A stretch of 27,921 nt of DNA, from the NCBI GenBank assembly GCA_964485585.1, contig CAZAJT010000009.1, positions 1-27,921 on the forward strand, given 5' to 3'. Of this stretch, positions 22,812 through 27,921 are shown one piece after another. Numbering within the stretch: the stretch's first letter is position 1; every line of letters starts with the position of its first letter. The notes under the pieces were generated by a model that worked only from the letters and a program-made list of their open reading frames with translations, was not told where the DNA came from and made no database searches. The stretch comes from CAZAJT01 sp964485585 (GTDB lineage Bacteria > Patescibacteriota > Microgenomatia > UBA1406 > GWC2-37-13). A program made the position numbers and the translations under genes.

Positions 22812-23351
22812 TTATCCCCCAAACCCCGGTATTCGAAGAATATTGTTGCCGATAAGCGTGATGATAAACACTGCGCCAACGGTAAAGATAATTCCAATAA
22901 GCGCTCCATAAATTACCCGTTTCCCATGGTTGAGTCGTTCTGGATCAGCCTGTGAAGTGAGAATGAGAAAAGATCCATAAAGAAGATAGAGGAAGGCTAT
23001 GCCCCCTCCCGCAGAAAAAATAAGAGTAAGAATAGTTTGCACAAGTCCACCAGCTGCACCTTCTCGGGTAAAATCATTGAGGTTTGTTTGTATGCAGCCG
23101 ATCATTGTATAGTAGCGACCCGGATGGGGAGTGGGAGGGAGATTGGTAGTCGGATCGATCTTGAGCGTATAATCTCCAACTCCTTGTGTTGGATAGAGAC
23201 ATACGCTGCATTGTTCCCATGCTGATGGTTTTGGTTTTCCACTGCAGTATCCGCACAGATCACACGTCGCGTATCGATCTTGCGCAACAACAGAAAAAGA
23301 GCTAAAAAGGAATGTTAAGAAGAGTATGCCGATTAAAAGGTATTTTATCAC
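22812..23351 (-). CDS. Cys-rich TrbC/VirB2-like (type IV secretion pilin-like) membrane protein
   Basis: The protein (179 residues from GTG 23351) has a signal peptide (IKYLLIGILFLTFLFSSFSVVAQ), an extracytoplasmic Cys-rich segment (CDLCGYCSG...CSVC, then IGCIQTN) and two C-terminal membrane helices separated by a polar loop: LVQTILTLIFSAGGGIAFLYLLYGSFLIL, SQADPERLNHGKRVIYGALIGIIFTVGAVFIITLI. This two-helix hairpin is that of TrbC/VirB2 pilins and the related family widespread in Patescibacteria. The six to seven cysteines probably form disulfides. TATACT lies exactly six bases before the GTG, which fixes the start; the upstream part of the reading frame has no signal peptide and is not used. 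It is divergent from the SpoIID-type gene. Confidence 0.82.
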   Translation of the reverse strand: MIKYLLIGILFLTFLFSSFSVVAQDRYATCDLCGYCSGKPKPSAWEQCSVCLYPTQGVGDYTLKIDPTTNLPPTPHPGRYYTMIGCIQTNLNDFTREGAAGGLVQTILTLIFSAGGGIAFLYLLYGSFLILTSQADPERLNHGKRVIYGALIGIIFTVGAVFIITLIGNNILRIPGFGG

Positions 23352-23397
23352 GTAATCAGTATAGCAAAGAAGAGTGGCTCGTTTGTATAATAGAGTA

Positions 23398-25092
23398 ATG
23401 AAACTCCGCCTTGTTTCTCTCATGATTTTTTCCTTTTTTTTCTTTTCGTTCATAAATGTATATGCCGATGAATACGACGACATTACAAAACAGCTTGGTG
23501 AGCTGCGCCGATCGCTCGATCTTTCTCAGAAAGCAACCACCACCAATGAGGAACAGCTTCAAAAACTGAATGTACAGCTTTCTGATATTAAAGCCAAAGT
23601 TGCCGGCCTCGAAGCTGAAATCATTAAAAAAGAAACAGAAGTAAAAGAGGGAGAAAAAGCACTCGCGTATCAAAAAACACTCCTTGATGAGAGAGCGGTG
23701 TCATACTATAAAAACCTTACAAAAAACTCATTCGGGATTATTGAGATATTGATTAGCGAGAACATCACAATTACACTGCAGAATTTTTTTTATCAAAAAT
23801 CGCTTCAGGATGAGGACCGGAAAGCGATTGTCAGAATTGCGCTTTACATTAAAAATCTTGAAGATAAAAAAGCTACGCTTGAAGGCGAGAAAGGAAAACT
23901 GTCCATTATTAAACAAGAGGTAGATAAGCAATCCCAATTTCTTGCCGGCGAAGTATCCAAAGCGAAAAAATATGAAGGAGAGCTCCAGCAGAAAATTGCG
24001 GTATTGTCTGCCAGACAACAAGAGATTATTGCTCAAAAACAAGCAAGTTTGAATATTCCAAAATCAGCAGGAACAACACTGCGAGGATGTATCGACGATC
24101 GCGATATTGATCCGGGTTTTTCGCCCCGCATCGCATTCTTTACCTACGGCGTGCCCAATCGCGTCGGATTAAATCAGTATGGCGCAAAAGGGCGAGCAGA
24201 CGCCGGTCAAAATGGAGAGCAAATTCTTCAGGCATACTACACCGGCTATGAGCTGAAAAAAGATTATGATGCCGGAATCAATATTACCGTTGACGGCTAT
24301 GGAACGTTCAATATTGAGGATTATGTCAAACGGATTTATGAGATGCCGGAATCATGGCCAATTGAAGCACTCAAAGCGCAAGCAGTTGCTGCCCGATCCT
24401 ATGCGCTTGCTCGTACCGGAAATGGTGCGCGTTCCATTTGCGCAACTGAGTATTGTCAGGTATTTAAGCCCGATCCAAAAGGCGGCGCATGGGAGCAGGC
24501 GGTAAATGATACACGGGGATGGGTGATGGTGTCGGGTGGAAATCCGATAAGCGCCCAGTATTCCTCAACGCACGGCGGATACATGTTTTCCAACTCATCA
24601 TGGACGAAAAATGCTGCCGATACTACGACCGGCTCTGCAGGAAGTTTTAGTGACGTATTAAGTAATGCCTACGATAAGAGTTCGCCTTGGTTTTACTGTG
24701 ATTGGGGATCGCGACCTGAATATAACAAGACAGCATGGTTAAAATCGAATGAAATCACCGATATTGTAAACGTGCTCCTTTTGGCGAAACGGGACGATGG
24801 CTCAAAGAATCATCTTTATCAACCTGATAAACCCAATCCTGCGGGGACTGATACGTGGGATCCGGAGCGGGTGAAGTCAGAATTGCGCAACAAGGGAGGA
24901 GTACCGTTTAGCACAATTACCGATGCTTCAGTCAGCGTTGATTTTGGTTCGGGAAAAGCAAGTTCTGTTAATTTTTCCGGTGATGGGGGGAGCGTATCGT
25001 TTAGCGCATCTGAATTTAAAGACTGGTTTAACTTACGAGCTCCTGCCAATATTCAGATTGTTGGGCCACTTTTTAACGTTGAGCGACGATAG
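23398..25092 (+). CDS. SpoIID/LytB-domain protein with N-terminal coiled coil
   Basis: A secreted cell-wall protein of 564 residues. After a signal peptide (LRLVSLMIFSFFFFSFINVYA) comes a long coiled coil, about 22-210 (DDITKQLGELRRSLDLSQ through EGELQQKIAVLSARQQEI), as in CwlO/EnvC-type wall-hydrolase regulators. The SpoIID domain follows, about 245-450, with DVDGYGTFNIEDYVKRIYEMPESWPIEALKAQAVAARSYAL (shortened: EMPESWPIEALKAQAVAA), CQVFKP and YSSTHGGY. SpoIID enzymes are lytic transglycosylases on peptidoglycan. The combination is likely to remodel the wall during division. TATAAT at 23386-23391 lies six bases before ATG 23398, which I prefer over the upstream GTG. The 3' end overlaps the acyltransferase by 40 bases. 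Confidence 0.9.
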   Translation: MKLRLVSLMIFSFFFFSFINVYADEYDDITKQLGELRRSLDLSQKATTTNEEQLQKLNVQLSDIKAKVAGLEAEIIKKETEVKEGEKALAYQKTLLDERAVSYYKNLTKNSFGIIEILISENITITLQNFFYQKSLQDEDRKAIVRIALYIKNLEDKKATLEGEKGKLSIIKQEVDKQSQFLAGEVSKAKKYEGELQQKIAVLSARQQEIIAQKQASLNIPKSAGTTLRGCIDDRDIDPGFSPRIAFFTYGVPNRVGLNQYGAKGRADAGQNGEQILQAYYTGYELKKDYDAGINITVDGYGTFNIEDYVKRIYEMPESWPIEALKAQAVAARSYALARTGNGARSICATEYCQVFKPDPKGGAWEQAVNDTRGWVMVSGGNPISAQYSSTHGGYMFSNSSWTKNAADTTTGSAGSFSDVLSNAYDKSSPWFYCDWGSRPEYNKTAWLKSNEITDIVNVLLLAKRDDGSKNHLYQPDKPNPAGTDTWDPERVKSELRNKGGVPFSTITDASVSVDFGSGKASSVNFSGDGGSVSFSASEFKDWFNLRAPANIQIVGPLFNVERR

Positions 25093-26060
25093 TCTACAAA
25101 GACGTGATTGAGAAGCCATTGAATACTGAGAGTGGTGGTGAGAACAGTCAAAAAGAGAGTTATCCATGTAAATGACACGTGCTTGAGAAAGACGGTGATA
25201 AAAAATATGATGAGGTAATGGAGAAAGTAAATAGAGTAGGAATATCTACTGAAAAATACAAGGAGTGGTCGCGTCACCGGCACGTTGAGAAAGCCTTTTG
25301 TGAATAAAAAGTACAAAAGGGATATCGAAAAGATTCCGTAAGCAATATGATAGAGGTTGGGAGGGTACTTATTGTCGTATTGTATCAACGAATGTCCAGC
25401 AGCTTGTTGTATAGAGCGAAGCATAATAAAGAGGATGAGAGAGCCAATAATAGTTGCCGGAAAAAACCATTGCTTTTTATTGGAGTTAACCGTATAGAAT
25501 CCAAAAACAATGACCGTTGACCAGGGAAGCCACATTGTAAGCTTAAATGATAAGGGAGGGGTGTAAAAAAGAAAGATGAGACTGCTTAAAAAACCTGCAA
25601 GGAAATACAGATAGAAACCCCAGCGCATTCTGCTTTTCACAAGGGCAAGAAAGGGCATAATGAGTACAAAGGAGATGAAGAGAAGCACGAGCCAACTGAT
25701 GTCATTTTCAGGCGAAGTAAGCGTAAGCTGTCGGAAAATGAATGAGGGCGTCAGTTTTTTCGGTTCTCCAAACCAGATCAAAGGAAACCAGAAGATAAGA
25801 AAAATGTAGTAAGGAAGCAGCAAGCGACCGATCCTTTTTCGAACGTATTGCAGTACTGTTTTCCAGTCAAAATGAATAGTTCGTTGAAAAAACAGATAGG
25901 CTGAGCAGAAAATAAAAGCAGCTACTGCAAACTGCGAATAATCCCAGAGGAGCTTTGCTACGGGATCGTGGAGAAAATAGGCGTTAGTGTGAATAAGAAT
26001 CATGACGAAGATGGAAAGCCCGCGCAAGAAATCAATCTCTCGGTTGCGGAGCTTTTCCAT
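25053..26060 (-). CDS. Acyltransferase 3 family membrane protein
   Basis: An OafA/YrhL-like integral membrane acyltransferase, which adds acyl groups to surface sugars. The 335-residue protein starts EKLRNREIDFLRGLSIFVMILIHTNAYF, with the REIDFLRG motif and the catalytic His of helix 2 replaced in style by IHTN (His25). About ten membrane helices follow, including LLLPYYIFLIFWFPL. The frame is open to 26168; ATG 26066 or 26060 is likelier because TATAAT (minus strand, 26070-26075) would start the RNA just before 26060. It is divergent from the hydrolase and convergent with the SpoIID-type gene. Confidence 0.88.
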   Translation of the reverse strand: MEKLRNREIDFLRGLSIFVMILIHTNAYFLHDPVAKLLWDYSQFAVAAFIFCSAYLFFQRTIHFDWKTVLQYVRKRIGRLLLPYYIFLIFWFPLIWFGEPKKLTPSFIFRQLTLTSPENDISWLVLLFISFVLIMPFLALVKSRMRWGFYLYFLAGFLSSLIFLFYTPPLSFKLTMWLPWSTVIVFGFYTVNSNKKQWFFPATIIGSLILFIMLRSIQQAAGHSLIQYDNKYPPNLYHIAYGIFSISLLYFLFTKGFLNVPVTRPLLVFFSRYSYSIYFLHYLIIFFITVFLKHVSFTWITLFLTVLTTTLSIQWLLNHVFVDYRRSTLKSGPTI

Positions 26061-26069
26061 AGACATACC

Positions 26070-26117
26070 ATTATACTGTAACTTTAGTTGCATCTGGGAA
26101 ATGGAACATGGTACAAT
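26070..26117. promoter_or_regulatory. Divergent promoters, acyltransferase and hydrolase
   Basis: Minus strand: TATAAT (26070-26075). Plus strand: TTGCAT (26088-26093), 18 bases, TACAAT (26112-26117), then 10 bases to ATG 26128. Both genes therefore have promoters in a 67-base space. Confidence 0.5.
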
Positions 26118-26127
26118 CGCAGCCAGT

Positions 26128-27021
26128 ATGGTAAGGCCGGAGTTTGTAAAATTTAAGACGGCGGACAAGTTGCTATTGCCAGGTCTTTTCTATGAAGCTC
26201 CTCGCGCACAAAAAGTGGCGATTCATCTTCATGGTAATGGAAGCTCGTCTGTTTTCTATGACGAGCATGAGAGCGGAGTTATTGCCGAAGCTCTGAATAA
26301 ACGGAGCATTTCTTTTTTTCCTTTTAATAATCGCGGCGCGCATTTTATCAAAAAGCTCAATAGAGAAAGAAACGGTGAAGTTGAGAGAAAGCGGTATGGT
26401 ATGGCGTATGAGCGGATTAAAGAATGTTGTGAAGATATTGATGGAGCGATTGAGTTTGTCGAGAAACGGGGGTACAGAGAATTTTATCTTATCGGCGTAT
26501 CAACCGGAGCAAATAAAATCTGCGTCTACGATCACTATCGCCGTAGCAACAAAGTAAGCAGATATATATTGCTTGCGGGAGGAGACGACACCGGCATTTA
26601 CTACAACCTTCTTGGAAAGCAGAAGTTTTTCAAACTTCTGAAAGAAGCGCAGCGGAAAATAAAACAGAGAAAAGGAGAAGAGCTTATTTGTGAATTACTG
26701 CCAGAAGAGATTTTTTCTTACGGAAGTTTTTACGATATTGCAAATCCTGACGGAGACTATAATATATTTCCGTTTTATGAAGTTATTCATGCCGTAAAAC
26801 TTTCCAGTAAGCCGCTGTTTCGCTACTTCAAATCAATCAATAAACCAACACTGATTGTTTACGGAGAAAAGGATGAGTATGCGTGGGGCGATGTTGCGCG
26901 GGTGGTAAACATTCTTAAACAATATCAGCCTTCGTTCACATACAAAATCGTTAAAGGCGCCGACCACGATTTTCACAAACACGAGAAAAATCTCGCACGA
27001 ACAATTGCCGACTGGCTCTGA
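26128..27021 (+). CDS. Alpha/beta-hydrolase family protein
   Basis: The 297-residue protein shows the alpha/beta-hydrolase core: oxyanion region HLHGNGSSS (about 34-42), nucleophile elbow GVSTG with Ser125, the acid in IVYGEKDEY and the His in KGADHDFH near the C-terminus. Topology resembles bacterial serine-ester or DUF1749-like hydrolases; the substrate is unknown. No signal peptide, so it is cytoplasmic. The frame is open back to 26002 (through the divergent gene) but ATG 26128 after TTGCAT-N18-TACAAT is the reasonable start. Confidence 0.88.
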   Translation: MVRPEFVKFKTADKLLLPGLFYEAPRAQKVAIHLHGNGSSSVFYDEHESGVIAEALNKRSISFFPFNNRGAHFIKKLNRERNGEVERKRYGMAYERIKECCEDIDGAIEFVEKRGYREFYLIGVSTGANKICVYDHYRRSNKVSRYILLAGGDDTGIYYNLLGKQKFFKLLKEAQRKIKQRKGEELICELLPEEIFSYGSFYDIANPDGDYNIFPFYEVIHAVKLSSKPLFRYFKSINKPTLIVYGEKDEYAWGDVARVVNILKQYQPSFTYKIVKGADHDFHKHEKNLARTIADWL

Positions 27022-27076
27022 CGCTATTTCCAACCCCCGGAGTTGAAAATATCTTTCCAACAATCTAAAAGTGTGT

Positions 27077-27262
27077 TATACTATTTTCCTCAGATAAGAT
27101 AGCTTTATCTTGCACTTTTACAGTCATAACAGCAATGCAATTATCGTGAAGGTTGCCAATATGAGACCGATTGAGTTCGGTCTTTTTTTGGCAATCTTCA
27201 CTACTTGCAGAAAGCTTGTCCTGATCAAACAGGTGATTTGCGTGGGCGAAAGGAGAGGAAGA
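27077..27262 (+). promoter_or_regulatory. Structured leader before the terminal gene block
   Basis: TATACT (27077-27082) is a likely -10. Then come a hairpin AAGATA-GCTT-TATCTT (27096-27111), a terminator (27164-27189) nested in a 12-bp outer stem, GAAGGTTGCCAA (27148-27159) pairing with TTGGCAATCTTC (27188-27199), and CCTG...CAGG. A Shine-Dalgarno-rich stretch (AGGAGAGGAAG) closes the leader before ATG 27263. It looks like an attenuator; its ligand or trigger cannot be read. Confidence 0.5.
27164..27189 (+). terminator. Rho-independent terminator
   Basis: AGACCGA (27164-27170) pairs with TCGGTCT (27177-27183) over a six-base loop, followed by a run of seven T (27183-27189). It could end transcripts from the hydrolase, or serve as an attenuator for the downstream genes. 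Confidence 0.8.
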
Positions 27263-27343
27263 ATGCCGCAAGAAAACTCCATGGAGGTATCAAGTCAATG
27301 GCAAGCCTTCGCGTTCTATGCGGCCGAGGCGACATTGGTGTAG
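27263..27343 (+). CDS. Small ORF (26 aa), possible leader peptide
   Basis: ATG 27263 follows AGGAGAGGAAG closely and opens a 26-codon frame (MPQENSMEVSSQWQAFAFYA...LV). Inside it is the GGAGGT that serves the next start at 27298, so translation of the two may be coupled. It could equally be only the RBS region of the next gene. It matches nothing I know. Confidence 0.35.
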   Translation: MPQENSMEVSSQWQAFAFYAAEATLV

Positions 27344-27546
27344 CGTGGTCACCCGAAAAGGTCGAATTGGGTGATCCTGATGCGCTCGCAGCAGTCGCCG
27401 AGGCGGAAAGGATCTTCGTTGAAGAGCGGGAGAAAGGCAGTCTCGCTTTCGTGGACGAGAGAGGTCAGCCTGGTGTCATCATCGAAGAGTTCGGCCCCAC
27501 GGTTGAGCAACGAATCGTTATCGTTCCTCAAATGGTCGGCGGATGA
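27298..27546 (+). CDS. Small conserved-type protein of unknown function
   Basis: This 82-residue protein starts at ATG 27298 behind a strong Shine-Dalgarno, GGAGGT (27283-27288). The sequence runs MASLRVLCGRGDIGVAWSPE, then an alpha-helical acidic stretch (AALAAVAEAERIFVEEREKG), then SLAFVDERGQPGVIIEEFGP and a final IVIVPQMVGG. From memory, this pattern (GD...W-P...FDP...PxxxGG) recurs in small proteins of mobile or phage-like segments in many phyla; I have no way to check. It overlaps the next gene as ATGA. Codon use is GC-richer than in the rest of the window. Confidence 0.7.
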   Translation: MASLRVLCGRGDIGVAWSPEKVELGDPDALAAVAEAERIFVEEREKGSLAFVDERGQPGVIIEEFGPTVEQRIVIVPQMVGG

Positions 27547-27921
27547 CGCTTGACATTTCCGTTTTCCTCTCCGCGCTTCCTTACCTTGTTGGATTTGTGA
27601 TCCTCGTCATCATCGGGATGAGCATTTCAATGACAGATTCCAAGGAACCGGAAAAGGAGGAAGCGGATAAAAGAGCGTGGAATCTCCTAATGGGGCATCT
27701 TTCCTGGAAGCAACGATGGCAGCTCAAGCTTCGTGGTTTTATCGAGCTGAGCAGTCGGTTGAGACAGGAGAGAACCTATCGGATGTCCCGGCACGGGCGG
27801 GTTTGGGTCTACGAAAGAGGCAAATACGCAGGCAGCCTGTGTGTTGCGCCCGCCATCCCTCTTCCAGAAGCTGATCTGGTATTGGCACATATGCTCATGA
27901 TCGAGGGTAACGAAGCAGAAT
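27543..27921 (+). CDS. TM-anchored protein of unknown function, partial (runs off window)
   Basis: ATG 27543 overlaps the preceding stop as ATGA, so the two are translated together. The frame is open to the window end (126 codons seen, no stop). Residues about 6-26 form a membrane helix (SVFLSALPYLVGFVILVIIG). Then comes a charged segment (DSKEPEKEEADKR) and a soluble part with RTYRMSRHGRVWVYERGKYA, SLCVAPAIPLPEADLVLAHM and LMIEGNEAE. The last block looks like a family shared with small proteins in mobile regions, but I cannot name it. GC-rich codons again stand out. Confidence 0.65.
   Translation, partial: MTLDISVFLSALPYLVGFVILVIIGMSISMTDSKEPEKEEADKRAWNLLMGHLSWKQRWQLKLRGFIELSSRLRQERTYRMSRHGRVWVYERGKYAGSLCVAPAIPLPEADLVLAHMLMIEGNEAE

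Noticed and set aside
23356..23673. Open frame of 105 residues on the minus strand over the start of the SpoIID-type gene
   Set aside because: Phe/Cys-rich reverse of the signal peptide and coiled-coil coding; no promoter or RBS.
27110..27343. A 77-residue protein spanning the leader and terminator
   Set aside because: The frame reads through the terminator hairpin; only the last 26 codons, after a strong Shine-Dalgarno, could be translated.

Overview
The window has the look of a small-genome, moderately AT-rich bacterium of the Candidate Phyla Radiation (Patescibacteria), most likely a Microgenomates-type lineage. This is inference from gene content: a UbiA-family phosphoribosyl-lipid synthase, an AdoCbl-dependent ribonucleotide reductase with its own adenosyltransferase, a Cys-rich TrbC/VirB2-like pilin, an IPKTG-anchored surface protein, a UPF0278-like PIN protein, very tight spacing and 3' overlaps between convergent genes. 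TGA is used as a stop, so the SR1/Gracilibacteria code does not apply. There is one 10-N assembly gap (3489-3498), inside the UbiA-type gene.

Layout. 1-423: a GIY-YIG endonuclease bracketed by inverted palindromic repeats. 460-2835 (minus): recA, recX, EamA transporter. 2937-9223: membrane and envelope genes (UbiA-type prenyltransferase, bifunctional PGI/PMI, FAD oxidoreductase, ABC exporter, AI-2E-type permease). 9355-10492: a two-TM protein and a UPF0278-like PIN protein. 10686-16625: a B12/deoxynucleotide block, with NrdR boxes, nrdR, nrdJ carrying a 360-residue LAGLIDADG intein, a PduO-type cobalamin adenosyltransferase, then a cobalamin riboswitch in front of a 374-residue protein of unknown function. 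16654-18977: unknown protein, thioredoxin, a tyrosine recombinase homologue lacking its catalytic Tyr, RNase HI. 19026-21587 (minus): dnaA-dnaN with an inverted pair of DnaA boxes, a likely oriC. 21660-27021: ComF, sortase-type surface protein, pilin-like protein, SpoIID/LytB protein, acyltransferase, alpha/beta hydrolase. 27077-27921: a block of different style (strong Shine-Dalgarno sites, ATGA coupling, GC-richer codons, structured leader with terminator) that runs off the end.

Two patterns cut across the window. First, at least twelve genes have a -10 hexamer exactly 5-6 nt before the start codon, which predicts leaderless mRNAs; the terminal block does not follow this rule. Second, most intergenic spaces, and two places inside one coding sequence, hold short quasi-periodic arrays (period 7, also 8 and 11) of unrelated motif families. 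The best candidate for an undescribed system is the riboswitch-controlled Zn-ribbon protein next to the NrdJ/PduO pair: NrdJ needs adenosylcobalamin, PduO makes it, and the unknown gene is placed to respond to it.
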